Shown here: one piece after another, positions 1 through 7,732 of the stretch
Layout of the letters: each line of letters opens with the position of its first letter
Position numbering within the stretch: position 1 is the first letter of the stretch
Assembly: GCF_002797755.1 (NCBI RefSeq)
Contig: NZ_PGFI01000012.1
Location: forward strand, 372,001 to 436,000
Direction of reading: 5' to 3'
Length of the DNA: 64,000 bases
Source of the DNA: Brevirhabdus pacifica
Lineage (GTDB): Bacteria; Pseudomonadota; Alphaproteobacteria; Rhodobacterales; Rhodobacteraceae
Notes under the pieces: model-generated
The model's database searches: none
What the model was told of the DNA's origin: nothing
Seen by the model: only the letters and a program-made list of their open reading frames with translations
Program-made: the position numbers and the translations under genes

Positions 1-252
1 GTCGAGCGAGAGCTGCTGCGCCCTCGCCTGATCCTGGCCCTGGGCGCCACCGCGGCGCGGGCGCTGACCGGCAATGGCGACGCCATACTTGCCCGCCGCG
101 GCCGGGTCGAGCGGACGGCAGACGGCACGCCGGTGCTGCTGACCGTTCACCCCTCCTACCTTTTGCGGCGCAGCGATGCCGCCACGATCGAGGCCGACAT
201 GGCCGCCTTCGTGGATGACCTGCGCCATGCCGCCCGGCTGCTGGCCGCGTGA
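1..252 (+). CDS. Uracil-DNA glycosylase (family 4/UdgX-like), C-terminal fragment
   Basis: Only the last 83 residues are in the window; the reading frame is open from base 1 and stops at TGA 250–252. The segment contains the late UDG-superfamily motif HPSYLLR, preceded by a strand reading TPVLLTV, and an upstream LILALGATAARAL segment. These match the C-terminal half of family 4/UdgX uracil-DNA glycosylases, where the His of HPS lies in the uracil pocket. The acidic helix ending in DDLRHAARLLA is typical of UdgX-type tails. The enzyme would remove or bind uracil in DNA. The N-terminal iron–sulfur cysteines and the UdgX-specific loop lie outside the window, so canonical family 4 versus UdgX (possibly a DUF4130 fusion) cannot be decided. 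Confidence 0.8.
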   Translation, partial: VERELLRPRLILALGATAARALTGNGDAILARRGRVERTADGTPVLLTVHPSYLLRRSDAATIEADMAAFVDDLRHAARLLAA

Positions 253-547
253 CGTTCCGACGCGCCCTGCGTATGAAGCTGAAAAATCCTTGATGCGTTC
301 CGGCGCGGCCCGGGGCGGATCCAGAATCGCGCCCCCGCCCAGCCAGGTTTCGCAGGGTAAATTCAGGCAGTTACGCGAAATCCCTTTCGGTTCCCCGCGA
401 ATTCACAGATTGGCGGCACGTTGCCGATCTGCCGCAATCTGGGGTTGAGAGGGGTGTTTCCTTAAGGTTTCGATGCAAAAAACGCGAAAGGCCCCCGCAT
501 ACTCAGGGCAGCAATACCACAGGCAATAACAAGAAAAGGATACAGGC
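253..547. other. Intergenic region with a large imperfect inverted repeat
   Basis: No convincing gene. An imperfect inverted repeat lies at 406–441: CAGATTGGCGGCA and TGCCGCAATCTG form about 12 pairs with one bulged G. It has no T-tract, so it is a weak terminator candidate for the upstream glycosylase or a regulatory hairpin. The last 15 bases carry AAAAGGA, a good ribosome binding site for the gene at 548. Confidence 0.4.
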
Positions 548-1033
548 ATGAAAACCGGTTCTCTTGCTCTTTTGTTGGCCATGGGCCTTGCGGCTTCGGC
601 CATATCGCCTTCGCGGCTTGCGGCGGCCCCCGCTCAGGCGGGCGTCGACGGACAGGGCTTTGCCCAGACATGCACCCATTACGGTAAACGCGCCAATGGC
701 GACGAGGTGGAGCCTTTCTATATCTCGGCGCTTGCAGACAGTTGCGAGGTGGCGCTGGCGCAGCTCGCCGCCGGTCCGGCCCGCGACAACCGCGCCCCAA
801 TGGCACAGACCCGCGCCCGGGTCTTCCTGGAGCGGCTGACCCTGCTGCGCCAGACGGTCACAGCGATCAACATCAACCGCTTCCTTCACGTGCGCACGGC
901 GACCCAGCCCACCGTGGCCTTCAAGCCGGTCACGAAAACCGGGGAATACCTGATTGCCCGGCGCCTTGGCGCCTTCGCCGCGCACCGCGCCTTCGAGGCG
1001 CAGGCCGACTTCAAGGTCTCGGCGCGGAAGTAA
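548..1033 (+). CDS. Hypothetical secreted protein (161 aa)
   Basis: I do not recognise a family. The ATG at 548 follows AAAAGGATACAGGC. The product begins with a Sec signal peptide: basic MK, then a hydrophobic run to about residue 25, with a likely cleavage after AAPAQA around residue 31. The mature part has two Cys (CTHYG and DSCEVA, about residues 43 and 64), which could form a disulfide in the periplasm. Its arginine-rich helical middle is followed by TLLRQTVTAININRFLHV. The gene stands alone, facing the convergent ychF 80 bp downstream. The coding assignment rests on the signal peptide, RBS and codon pattern. Confidence 0.65.
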   Translation: MKTGSLALLLAMGLAASAISPSRLAAAPAQAGVDGQGFAQTCTHYGKRANGDEVEPFYISALADSCEVALAQLAAGPARDNRAPMAQTRARVFLERLTLLRQTVTAININRFLHVRTATQPTVAFKPVTKTGEYLIARRLGAFAAHRAFEAQADFKVSARK

Positions 1034-1114
1034 GCGGGATCACGGGCGCGGCCGCCCTTATCGGCGCCGCGACCGGCCCGGCGCAGGCGAGCGCTGTTCA
1101 GGCGTTGAAAGCGG

Positions 1115-2212
1115 TCAGGCGTTGAAAAGGAAGTGCAGCACATCGCCATCCTTGACGATGTAGCTCTTGCCCTCGACCCGCAGCTTGCCGGCGTCCTTGG
1201 CCCCCTGCTCGCCGTTGTTGGCGATATAATCGTCGTAGGCGATGGTCTCGGCCCGGATGAAACCGCGCTCGAAATCGCCGTGGATGACACCGGCGGCCTT
1301 CGGCGCGGTGGAACCCGCGGGCACGGTCCAGGCCCGTGCTTCCTTGGGTCCGACAGTGAAATAGGTCTGCAGGTCCAGCAACTCGTAGCCCGCCCGGATC
1401 AGACGGTCGAGGCCCGCCTCCTCCAGCCCCAGCTCCTCCAGGAACTCGCGCGCCTCCTCGGGGTCGAGCTGGCTGATCTCTTCCTCGATCGCGGCCGAGA
1501 TCACGACATGGGCCGCGCCCTGCGCCTCGGCCATCTCGGCGACGCGGCGGGTCTGGTCATTGCCGGTGGCGGCGCTGGCCTCGTCGACGTTGCAGACATA
1601 GAGGACGGGCTTGGAGGTCAGAAGCTGAAGCATCGCCCAGGCCTTCTCGTCCTCGGCGTCGATCTCGACGGTGCGGGCGGGGCGCCCCTCTTCCAGGGCG
1701 GCCAGCGCCCGGCGCAGCAGGCGGTCCTGCTGGGCGGCATCCTTGTCGTTGCCCTTCAACTTGCGCTGCAGGTTCTGAAGCCGCTTCTCGATCGATTCCA
1801 TGTCCGCCAGCATCAGCTCGGTCTCGATGGTCTCGGCATCCTCGACCGGGTCGACGCGCCCGTCGACATGGGTGATGTCGTCATTCTCGAAACAGCGCAG
1901 CACATGGGCGATGGCGTCGCACTCGCGGATGTTGGCCAGGAACTGGTTGCCCAGCCCCTCGCCCTTGGAGGCACCCTTCACCAGGCCGGCGATATCGACG
2001 AAGGTCATGCGGGTCGGGATGATCTGCTTGGAACTGGCGATCGCGGCCAGCTTGTCGAGCCGCGCGTCGGGCACGGCCACCTCGCCCACATTGGGCTCGA
2101 TCGTGCAGAAGGGAAAGTTCGCCGCCTGGGCGGCAGCCGTGCGCGTCAGCGCATTGAACAGCGTGGATTTGCCCACATTCGGAAGCCCGACGATCCCGGT
2201 CTTGAAACCCAT
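1115..2212 (-). CDS. ychF: Redox-regulated ATPase YchF (Obg-family)
   Basis: Universal translation-associated NTPase of the OBG family; YchF hydrolyses ATP rather than GTP and associates with ribosomes. The 365-residue product has the usual length. The P-loop GLPNVGKST is at residues 9–17, followed by the G3 motif [10 protein letters not shown] and the YchF-type altered G4 motif NVDE in [12 protein letters not shown] long alpha-helical insertion lies at about 135–175. The C-terminal TGS domain begins near [13 protein letters not shown] in closely related form (here [13 protein letters not shown]) and ends in the family signature [12 protein letters not shown]. The start is [11 protein letters not shown] at 2212. 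It is monocistronic here, converging on the small secreted gene at 548. Confidence 0.97.
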   Translation of the reverse strand: MGFKTGIVGLPNVGKSTLFNALTRTAAAQAANFPFCTIEPNVGEVAVPDARLDKLAAIASSKQIIPTRMTFVDIAGLVKGASKGEGLGNQFLANIRECDAIAHVLRCFENDDITHVDGRVDPVEDAETIETELMLADMESIEKRLQNLQRKLKGNDKDAAQQDRLLRRALAALEEGRPARTVEIDAEDEKAWAMLQLLTSKPVLYVCNVDEASAATGNDQTRRVAEMAEAQGAAHVVISAAIEEEISQLDPEEAREFLEELGLEEAGLDRLIRAGYELLDLQTYFTVGPKEARAWTVPAGSTAPKAAGVIHGDFERGFIRAETIAYDDYIANNGEQGAKDAGKLRVEGKSYIVKDGDVLHFLFNA

Positions 2213-2336
2213 TTCCGCACCCTTTCGTGACGATCGCCGCCGCTTCTAGTGGCAGCCCCCTTCCGGCGCAAGCCAAGCCTTGGTGCGGCGCCCTGCAAGG
2301 GGTATGCTGATCCCCTGAAGATCGGGAGGATTTTCC

Positions 2337-2765
2337 ATGCCATTCACCCCATACCTGCATTTCGACGGCACCTGCGCCGAAGCCATGAAATTCTACGAAG
2401 ATGTCTTCGACGGGCGCGATCTGTTCATGATGCGCTTTGACGAGATGCCCGAGGACGCCGGAGGCGACATGCCGCGCTCGGACCGGATCATGCACGCCAC
2501 GCTGAAGACCGACGACGGCATCCTCTACGCCTCGGATTTCCCCCAAGGGGGCGAGCCGCAGAAGGCCGTCAGCGTGAGCGTCCCGATCAAGGAGGTGGAG
2601 CGCGCGCGCGCCATCTTTGACCGTCTGACCAGCAACGGCGGCGAGGCTGCGATGCCCTTCGGAAAGACGTTCTTCTCGTCGGGCTTCGGCGTCGTGCGCG
2701 ACCGCTTCGGCACCCATTGGTTCATCATGGTCGACGAGCCCGAAGGCCCGATGCCCGACGCCTGA
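2337..2765 (+). CDS. VOC-family (PhnB/glyoxalase-like) protein
   Basis: A 142-residue protein of the vicinal oxygen chelate fold, PhnB-like branch. It opens with MPFTPYLHFDGTCAEAMKFY, the usual start of this group (first beta strand plus the helix ending in FYEDVF). It contains the characteristic HATLKTDDGILYASD strand near residue 52 and closes with GVVRDRFGTHWFIMVDEP, the conserved D-x-FG-x-x-W element. Members bind metal or small ligands; the substrate is not predictable. RBS is GGGAGGA about 8 bases before the ATG. It precedes trpA by 94 bp and there is no obvious functional tie. Confidence 0.88.
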   Translation: MPFTPYLHFDGTCAEAMKFYEDVFDGRDLFMMRFDEMPEDAGGDMPRSDRIMHATLKTDDGILYASDFPQGGEPQKAVSVSVPIKEVERARAIFDRLTSNGGEAAMPFGKTFFSSGFGVVRDRFGTHWFIMVDEPEGPMPDA

Positions 2766-2858
2766 GGCACCCCGTCACCCCCCGCCAACCGCTGTGCCCC
2801 ATTGATTTCCGCGCGCGTTTTCTGCACTACCACACGACCGCAGACCAGAGGACGCCGC

Positions 2859-3650
2859 ATGACCCGCATCGACGCCAAATTCGCCGAACTCCGCAAGGCG
2901 GGCCGCAAGGCCTTCGTCACCTATGTCATGGCCGGCGACCCCGATTACGAGCGGTCGCTCGAGGTGGTGCGCGGCCTGCCCGGCGCCGGCGTCGACATCA
3001 TCGAACTGGGCCTGCCCTTCACCGATCCCATGGCCGACGGCGGCACCATCCAGCTGGCCGGTCAGCGCGCCCTCGAGGCGGGACAGACCCTGGCCCGCAC
3101 CCTCGAGCTGGCCCACGCCTTCCGCGAGCAGGACGACACCACGCCCATCGTGCTGATGGGCTATTACAACCCGATCTATTCCCGCGGGGTCGAGCGGTTC
3201 CTGGCCGAGGCCAAGGAGGCCGGGATCGACGGGCTGATCGTCGTCGACCTGCCCCCCGAGGAGGATGACGAGCTTTGCATTCCGGCCCAGAAAGCGGGGT
3301 TGAACTTCATCCGCCTGGCCACCCCCACCACCGACGACAAGCGCCTGCCCAAGGTGCTGACCAACACCAGCGGTTTCGTCTACTACGTATCGATCACCGG
3401 CATCACCGGATCCGCCGCCGCCGAGGCGGGCGATGTCGGCCCCGAAGTCGCCCGCATCAAGGCCGCGACCGACCTTCCGGTGATCGTGGGCTTCGGCATC
3501 CGCACCCCCGAGGCGGCGGAGCGTATCGCCTCGGTCGCCGACGGCGCGGTCGTCGGCTCGGCCATCGTGGACCGTATCGGCAAGGGCGAGCCGACCGAGA
3601 AGGTCCTGGAATTCGTGGCAGGCCTGGCCGAGGGCGCCCACCGGGGCTGA
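2859..3650 (+). CDS. trpA: Tryptophan synthase alpha subunit
   Basis: TrpA cleaves indole-3-glycerol phosphate to indole and glyceraldehyde-3-phosphate, and indole is channelled to TrpB. The ATG at 2859 ([11 protein letters not shown]) follows AGAGGACGCCGC and gives 263 residues, the family length. A longer in-frame start at 2802 adds a non-conserved stretch and is rejected. Catalytic Glu49 and Asp60 sit exactly at the Salmonella positions in [15 protein letters not shown]. Phosphate-binding loops [10 protein letters not shown]-like and [10 protein letters not shown] are present, as is the C-terminal [11 protein letters not shown]. trpB and trpF lie about 7 kb away on the opposite strand, the split trp arrangement common in Rhodobacterales. 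Confidence 0.97.
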   Translation: MTRIDAKFAELRKAGRKAFVTYVMAGDPDYERSLEVVRGLPGAGVDIIELGLPFTDPMADGGTIQLAGQRALEAGQTLARTLELAHAFREQDDTTPIVLMGYYNPIYSRGVERFLAEAKEAGIDGLIVVDLPPEEDDELCIPAQKAGLNFIRLATPTTDDKRLPKVLTNTSGFVYYVSITGITGSAAAEAGDVGPEVARIKAATDLPVIVGFGIRTPEAAERIASVADGAVVGSAIVDRIGKGEPTEKVLEFVAGLAEGAHRG

Positions 3651-3761
3651 TCCCGCGCGCCGGGGCCCCACAGGCATCTGTCCCGCAAGGGGATCCGCCC
3701 CGTATACCGGCCTTGCCCCTGCATCCGCGGCCCGGGTGGCGCTTGCCTCGGACCGGGGCGA

Positions 3762-3782
3762 TTGGTAATCCCACCTTACCAA
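3762..3782 (+). promoter_or_regulatory. Candidate FadR/LldR-type (GntR) operator upstream of lldD
   Basis: Perfect 7-bp inverted repeat TTGGTAA–TCCCACC–TTACCAA, ending 22 bases before the lldD start. The TGGT/ACCA half-sites resemble operators of FadR-subfamily GntR regulators, the family that includes LldR. The regulator gene is not in the window. Inferred from symmetry and context only. Confidence 0.5.
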
Positions 3783-3804
3783 ACCCTGCGCAAAGGCCCG
3801 GCCC

Positions 3805-4971
3805 ATGCCCGTCATCACCAATATCGAAGACCTCCGGCAGATCTATCAGCGGCGGGTGCCGCGGATGTTCTACGACTACACCCAGTCCGGCAGCTGGACC
3901 GAACAGACCTTCCGCGACAACACCAGCGACTTCGACAAGATCCGGCTGCGCCAGCGGGTGGCGGTCAACATGGAGAACCGCAACCTCTCCTCGACCATGA
4001 TCGGACAGCCCGTCACCATGCCCGTGGCCCTGGCGCCGGTGGGGCTGACGGGGATGCAGCACGCCGACGGCGAAATCAAGGCCGCCCGCGCGGCCGAAAA
4101 ATTCGGCGTGCCCTTCACCCTGACCACCATGTCGATCTGCTCGATCGAGGACGTGGCCGAACACACTTCCAAGCCTTTCTGGTTCCAGCTCTACGTCATG
4201 CGCGACACCGATTTCGTCAGCCGCATGATCCAGCGCGCCAAGGATGCCGGCTGCTCGGCGCTGGTGCTGACCCTGGACCTGCAGATCCTGGGCCAGCGGC
4301 ACAAGGACCTCAAGAACGGCCTCTCGGCCCCGCCCAAACTGACCCCCTCCAGCATCGCGGACATGATGACCAAATGGAACTGGGGCATGGGCATGCTGGG
4401 AACCAAGCGGCGGTTCTTCGGCAATATCGTCGGCCACGCCAAGGGGGTCGAGGATGCCTCCTCGCTCTCGGCCTGGACGGCCGAGCAGTTCGACCCCGCG
4501 CTCGACTGGGACAAGGTCGCGCGGATCAAGGAGGAATGGGGTGGCAAGCTGATCCTCAAGGGCATCCTCGACGCCGATGACGCCCGCATGGCCGCCAAGG
4601 TCGGCGCCGACGCGATCGTGGTCTCGAACCACGGCGGCCGCCAGCTTGACGGCGCGATCAGCTCGATCCGCGCCCTGCCCGGAATCGTCGATGCCGTCGG
4701 CGACCAGGTCGAGATCCATCTCGACAGCGGCATCCGCTCGGGCCAGGACGTGCTGAAGGCACTGGCAATGGGCGCCAAGGGCACTTTCATCGGGCGCAGC
4801 TACATCTACGGGCTGGGCGCAATGGGCGAGGCCGGCGTCACCCGCGCGCTCGAGATCATCCGCACAGAGCTCGACACCACCATGGCCCTCTGCGGCCGCC
4901 GGGACGTGCGCGAACTGGACCGGGACATCCTGCTCGTGCCGCGCGATTTCGCCGGCGACTGGCAGGCCTGA
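3805..4971 (+). CDS. lldD: FMN-dependent alpha-hydroxy-acid oxidising enzyme (L-lactate dehydrogenase type)
   Basis: A 388-residue member of the FMN alpha-hydroxy-acid dehydrogenase family (LldD, glycolate oxidase, mandelate dehydrogenase), which typically passes electrons from L-lactate to quinone. ATG at 3805 follows AAAGG at 8-base spacing. FMN-site elements are [14 protein letters not shown] (about 73–86) and Lys252 in LILKGIL. The catalytic pair His276 and Arg279 is in SNHGGRQLD, and the phosphate loop [18 protein letters not shown] is near 308–325. N-terminal FYDYTQSG corresponds to the substrate-contacting Tyr region. The 160–210 loop is long, as in membrane-associated LldD. L-lactate is the likeliest substrate, but other 2-hydroxy acids are possible. 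A GntR-like operator lies directly upstream. Confidence 0.9.
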   Translation: MPVITNIEDLRQIYQRRVPRMFYDYTQSGSWTEQTFRDNTSDFDKIRLRQRVAVNMENRNLSSTMIGQPVTMPVALAPVGLTGMQHADGEIKAARAAEKFGVPFTLTTMSICSIEDVAEHTSKPFWFQLYVMRDTDFVSRMIQRAKDAGCSALVLTLDLQILGQRHKDLKNGLSAPPKLTPSSIADMMTKWNWGMGMLGTKRRFFGNIVGHAKGVEDASSLSAWTAEQFDPALDWDKVARIKEEWGGKLILKGILDADDARMAAKVGADAIVVSNHGGRQLDGAISSIRALPGIVDAVGDQVEIHLDSGIRSGQDVLKALAMGAKGTFIGRSYIYGLGAMGEAGVTRALEIIRTELDTTMALCGRRDVRELDRDILLVPRDFAGDWQA

Positions 4972-5019
4972 TCGACAGGCGTCTCTCGCGACGCCTTTGG
5001 CATGGGGCGCGCGCTCTTT

Positions 5020-5099
5020 CACTGTCGGGAAAATATCCCCGCCGGAGGCTCCAGGCCCCGGCGGCGGATGCCTCCGGCGGGGATACTTGGGCGACAATG
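5020..5099. repeat. Dispersed 30-bp repeat, two inverted copies
   Basis: Two copies of one 30-bp unit in opposite orientation: 5020–5049 (minus) and 5070–5099 (plus), separated by 20 bp. Each contains GCCTCCGGCGGGGATA followed by a CGACA(A/G)TG end. A third copy lies at 16403–16432. The pair can form a long hairpin in the gap after lldD. It lies in an otherwise gene-free interval (4972–5242). Confidence 0.8.
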
Positions 5100-5154
5100 A
5101 AGGGAGCAGCCGGCGCGCACGGAAGGCCCGTGGCGCGCCGGGGCGGATTGGACC

Positions 5155-5184
5155 TTTCCAAAAGCCGCGTTCTCTTCTATACGC
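5155..5184 (+). promoter_or_regulatory. Candidate rplY promoter with inverted repeat around the -10
   Basis: -35 TTTCCA (5155–5160), 18-bp spacer, -10 TATACG (5179–5184) followed by a GC-rich CGCGGC discriminator. AAGCCGCG in the spacer pairs with CGCGGCTT just past the -10. A leader of about 50 bases precedes the rplY start. Consensus match is moderate. Confidence 0.4.
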
Positions 5185-5242
5185 GCGGCTTCACGCGGGC
5201 ATACACCCTTGGAGGATGCCCGATAACCAAGGAGACAGACCC

Positions 5243-5890
5243 ATGGCAGGAGAGATTCCTGATCTCACAGCTACGGTACGGACGGGGACAGGCAAGGGGG
5301 CCGCTCGTCAAGCTCGCCGCGAAGGCAACGTACCCGGTATCGTTTACGGCGGTGGCGCAGACCCCGTCGCGATCAACATTCCCTACAACGCGCTCTTCAA
5401 GCGCCTGAAGGCCGGTCGCTTCCTCTCGACCCTCTTCAACATGAAGCTTGAAGGCCACGACGACGTTCGCGTCATCTGCCGTGGCGTTCAGCGCGACACG
5501 GTCAAGGACCTGCCGACGCATGTCGACTTCATGCGCCTGCGCCGCACCTCGCGGATCGCCCTGTTCATCCCCGTCGAGATCGAGGGCGAGGAGGTGTCGC
5601 CCGGCATCAAGAAGGGTGGCGTTCTGACCATGGTCCGTCCCGAGGTCGAGCTGGTGTGCACCGCCGGCGAGATTCCCGAGAAGATCGTGGCCTCGATCGC
5701 GGACATGCAGATCGGCGACACGCTGACCATCTCGTCGATCACCCTGCCCGACGGTACGCGGCCGACCATCGACCGCGATTTCGTCATCGCCAACATCCAG
5801 GCGCCCAGCGGCCTGGCTTCGCAGAACGATGACGAAGAGGAAGAGGTGGATGCGGACGAGGTTCCCGCCACCGAGCAATCCGAGGAGTGA
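5243..5890 (+). CDS. rplY: 50S ribosomal protein L25/general stress protein Ctc
   Basis: Binds 5S rRNA in the large subunit. ATG at 5243 with AAGGAG 9 bases upstream gives 215 residues, the long L25/Ctc form (L25 domain plus C-terminal beta domain) rather than the short enterobacterial form. N-terminal [18 protein letters not shown] and [15 protein letters not shown] are the L25 RNA-binding signature (residues 8–45). The C-terminal half contains [20 protein letters not shown] and [11 protein letters not shown]. It ends in an acidic tail [12 protein letters not shown]. It is followed by a strong intrinsic terminator and then two small-RNA genes. Upstream in-frame starts back to 4997 run through a repeat and promoter region and are rejected. 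Confidence 0.96.
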   Translation: MAGEIPDLTATVRTGTGKGAARQARREGNVPGIVYGGGADPVAINIPYNALFKRLKAGRFLSTLFNMKLEGHDDVRVICRGVQRDTVKDLPTHVDFMRLRRTSRIALFIPVEIEGEEVSPGIKKGGVLTMVRPEVELVCTAGEIPEKIVASIADMQIGDTLTISSITLPDGTRPTIDRDFVIANIQAPSGLASQNDDEEEEVDADEVPATEQSEE

Positions 5891-5927
5891 CGAATCGGAT
5901 TTGCCGCGCGGCAAACCGCATTTCGGG

Positions 5928-5957
5928 AAACGGGGCCTTCTGGCCCCGTTTTTTTTG
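5928..5957 (+). terminator. Intrinsic terminator of rplY
   Basis: Perfect 10-bp stem AAACGGGGCC/GGCCCCGTTT with a TTCT loop, running into eight Ts. It begins 38 bases after the rplY stop. Confidence 0.9.
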
Positions 5958-6027
5958 CGAGCGGGGCACCTTAAAAATAAAGCAAAAACGCGTTTGCGTT
6001 TTTGCATGACCTAACGTTAACCCGCGC

Positions 6028-6061
6028 GTCAATTGACGGAGCAACTACCGGCTGGTAGATA
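6028..6061 (+). promoter_or_regulatory. Sigma70-like promoter of the first sRNA
   Basis: -35 TTGACG (6033–6038), 17-bp spacer, -10 TAGATA (6056–6061). The -35 is embedded in a palindrome beginning CGTCAATTGACG around 6027–6038, and the spacer contains CTACC–GGCT–GGTAG. Both could be operator elements. Predicted start is 6068–6069. Confidence 0.75.
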
Positions 6062-6067
6062 TTGGGG

Positions 6068-6160
6068 TGTAACGAGTGTGATGTGTAAAGGGGCGCCGCC
6101 ACGCGGACCCCGAAGCGGGTACTACCTATCTTGAACGCCCTTCGGGGCGTTCTTTTTTTT
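6068..6160 (+). ncRNA. Predicted small RNA, copy 1 of a tandem pair (~93 nt)
   Basis: Starts 7–8 bases after a good promoter and ends at an intrinsic terminator. The order of elements is as follows. (1) A 20-nt 5' block GTAACGAGTGTGATGTGTAA (6069–6088), identical in copy 2. (2) A hairpin with outer pairs GGGG (6090–6093)/CCCC (6108–6111) and inner pairs CCGC/GCGG. (3) A single-stranded AGCGGGTACTACCTAT segment. (4) The terminator stem GAACGCCC/GGGCGTTC with eight Ts. The hairpin sequence differs from copy 2 while the pairing is kept, which argues for function as RNA. No plausible open reading frame fits. I do not recognise the family; target pairing by the 5' block or the ACTACCT segment is an inference. 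Confidence 0.78.
6133..6160 (+). terminator. Terminator of sRNA copy 1
   Basis: Stem GAACGCCC/GGGCGTTC (6133–6140 and 6144–6151 region) with a short TTCG-type loop, then eight Ts. Confidence 0.9.
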
Positions 6161-6227
6161 GCCCGGACGGTTTTTTGCGCGCGGCAAATAATTGCGGTTA
6201 TGACGTACCGTCACAGGGGGCGGATGA

Positions 6228-6256
6228 TTGACCCCACAACCATTCTCGCGCTATCC
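6228..6256 (+). promoter_or_regulatory. Sigma70-like promoter of the second sRNA
   Basis: -35 TTGACC (6228–6233), 17-bp spacer, -10 CTATCC (6251–6256). The conserved RNA block starts 8 bases after the -10 end, exactly as in copy 1. A 13-bp palindrome TGACG–TAC–CGTCA sits just upstream at 6201–6213. Confidence 0.7.
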
Positions 6257-6263
6257 GAAAGTA

Positions 6264-6367
6264 GTAACGAGTGTGATGTGTAACCGAGGGCCCGATTTCC
6301 GGATCAGTCCCTCAACAGCGGGTACTGCCTACTTTGAACGCCCCCTTCCCGGGGCGTTCTTTTTTTG
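6264..6367 (+). ncRNA. Predicted small RNA, copy 2 of a tandem pair (~103 nt)
   Basis: Homologue of the RNA 195 bases upstream. The 20-nt 5' block (6264–6283) is identical. The middle hairpin uses different bases but pairs again: GAGGG 6286–6290 with CCCTC 6309–6313, and CCG 6292–6294 with CGG 6300–6302. AGCGGGTACT (6317–6326) and CCTACTTTGAACGCCCC follow, leading into the terminator. It ends 110 bases before pth. The separate promoter suggests the two copies can be expressed independently. The family is not recognised. Confidence 0.78.
6336..6367 (+). terminator. Terminator of sRNA copy 2
   Basis: Stem GAACGCCCC/GGGGCGTTC (6336–6344 and 6351–6359) with loop CTTCCC-like bases, then seven Ts. 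Confidence 0.9.
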
Positions 6368-6476
6368 CGCCGGCGGGCCTTTGCGAAGCGGTCCCCTCCT
6401 CTGGCAATCCGGACCCGATCCGGAGCATACTCACCCCAGGCCCACGTGGGGTCGCCGCGAGCAAGGGAGAACATCG

Positions 6477-7226
6477 GTGCGTCTATTCGTAGGTCTCGGA
6501 AATCCCGGCGCCAAGTATGCCGCCAACCGCCACAACATCGGCTGGATGGCGGTGGAGCGCATCGCGGAGGATCACGGCTTCGCCCCCTGGCGCGCAAAGT
6601 TTCAGGGCGAGATGACCGAGGGGCGGCTGGGCGCGGAGAAGGTCGTCCTGCTCAAGCCGGGCACGTTCATGAACCTCTCGGGCCAGTCGGTCGGGGAGGC
6701 GATGCGCTTTTTCAAGCTGAGCCCCGAGGACATCGTTGTCTTCCACGACGAGATCGACCTCGCCCCCGGCAAGCTGCGCTGCAAGACGGGCGGCGGGCAT
6801 GCGGGCCACAATGGGCTGCGCTCGCTCCATCAGCACGTGGGGCCCGATTATCATCGCGTCCGGATGGGCGTCGGTCACCCCGGCCACAAGGACCGGGTGC
6901 CGGGATACGTGCTGTCGGATTTCGCCAAGGCCGAAGCCGGTTGGCTGGACGACATGCTGCGCGGCGTGAGCGACGGCGCTCCGGCCCTGGCCGAGGGGGA
7001 TACGGGTGCCTTCACGAACGCCGTAGCACGCCGCCTGGCGCCGCCGCGTCCCTCGACAGGGACCAAGGGCCCTGCTGCCGCCAAACAGGCTCCCAAGACC
7101 ACGGGCGACGCAGCTGCCGCCCCCGGGGCGCGCCCGGTCAAAGCCGCCCCCCCTGCCCCCGACAAGGAGGACGCGGCGCCTGCCCCGCGCTCTGCGCTGC
7201 AACGGCTGGCCGACAAGTTCCGCTGA
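6477..7226 (+). CDS. pth: Peptidyl-tRNA hydrolase
   Basis: Recycles tRNA from peptidyl-tRNA released prematurely by ribosomes. The start is GTG at 6477 (RLFVGLGNPG follows) with AGGGAGA upstream; earlier in-frame codons run through the sRNA gene. Active-site residues correspond to E. coli Asn10, His20, Asn68, Asp93 and Asn114: GLGNPG, NRHNIGW, GTFMNLSG, HDEIDL, GHNGLRS. At 249 residues it exceeds the usual ~190–200. The excess is an Ala/Pro/Lys-rich low-complexity tail from about residue 190 to a final RSALQRLADKFR. Such tails are common in Rhodobacterales Pth. It sits downstream of the tandem sRNAs and 19 bp ahead of a DUF2237 gene, probably co-transcribed. Confidence 0.96.
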   Translation: MRLFVGLGNPGAKYAANRHNIGWMAVERIAEDHGFAPWRAKFQGEMTEGRLGAEKVVLLKPGTFMNLSGQSVGEAMRFFKLSPEDIVVFHDEIDLAPGKLRCKTGGGHAGHNGLRSLHQHVGPDYHRVRMGVGHPGHKDRVPGYVLSDFAKAEAGWLDDMLRGVSDGAPALAEGDTGAFTNAVARRLAPPRPSTGTKGPAAAKQAPKTTGDAAAAPGARPVKAAPPAPDKEDAAPAPRSALQRLADKFR

Positions 7227-7245
7227 GCGGAGAAGGAGAGTTCCG

Positions 7246-7629
7246 ATGGAGAAGACCACCCCCGTGAACGTGCTGGGCGGGCCGCTCGCGCCCTGCTCCC
7301 ATCAGCCCCGGACCGGGTTCTTCCGGGACGGCCATTGCAACACCTGCGCCGAGGATACCGGCAGCCACACGGTCTGCGCGGTGATGACGGACGAGTTCCT
7401 GGCCTATTCGAAATATGTCGGCAACGATCTGACCACCCCTCGGCCCGAGTTCGGGTTCGCCGGCCTGCGGGAAGGGGACCGCTGGTGCCTTTGCGCCGCG
7501 CGCTTCCGCCAGGCGGCGGAGGAAGGGCTGGGCCCGCGCGTGGATCTGGAGGCCACCCATGCCCGTGCCCTGGACCTGGTGCCGCTGTCGCTGCTGAAAT
7601 CCCATGCCGAGGCGCCGGAAGAGCCGTAG
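7246..7629 (+). CDS. DUF2237 family protein
   Basis: A 127-residue cytoplasmic protein of the DUF2237 family, whose biochemical role is unknown. Family features seen are NVLGGPLAPCS at the start, then TGFFRDGHCNTC near residue 25, DTGSHTVCAVMTDEFLAYSK (residues about 41–60), GNDLTTPRPEFGFAGL and the WCLCAARF segment near 85. Cys33, Cys36, Cys46 and a C-x-C pair make metal binding conceivable. RBS AAGGAGAG lies before the ATG, and the gene follows pth by 19 bp, suggesting a two-gene operon. Confidence 0.9.
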   Translation: MEKTTPVNVLGGPLAPCSHQPRTGFFRDGHCNTCAEDTGSHTVCAVMTDEFLAYSKYVGNDLTTPRPEFGFAGLREGDRWCLCAARFRQAAEEGLGPRVDLEATHARALDLVPLSLLKSHAEAPEEP

Positions 7630-7732
7630 GCGCGCGCGGCTCCGGGTTGGCTGACGGGGGGGCAGGGACAGGCCCCAAGGTCCCCGACGGCGCTAGCCTC
7701 GGCAAGGGCCGCCCCGGGATTTGGCGGCAGGA

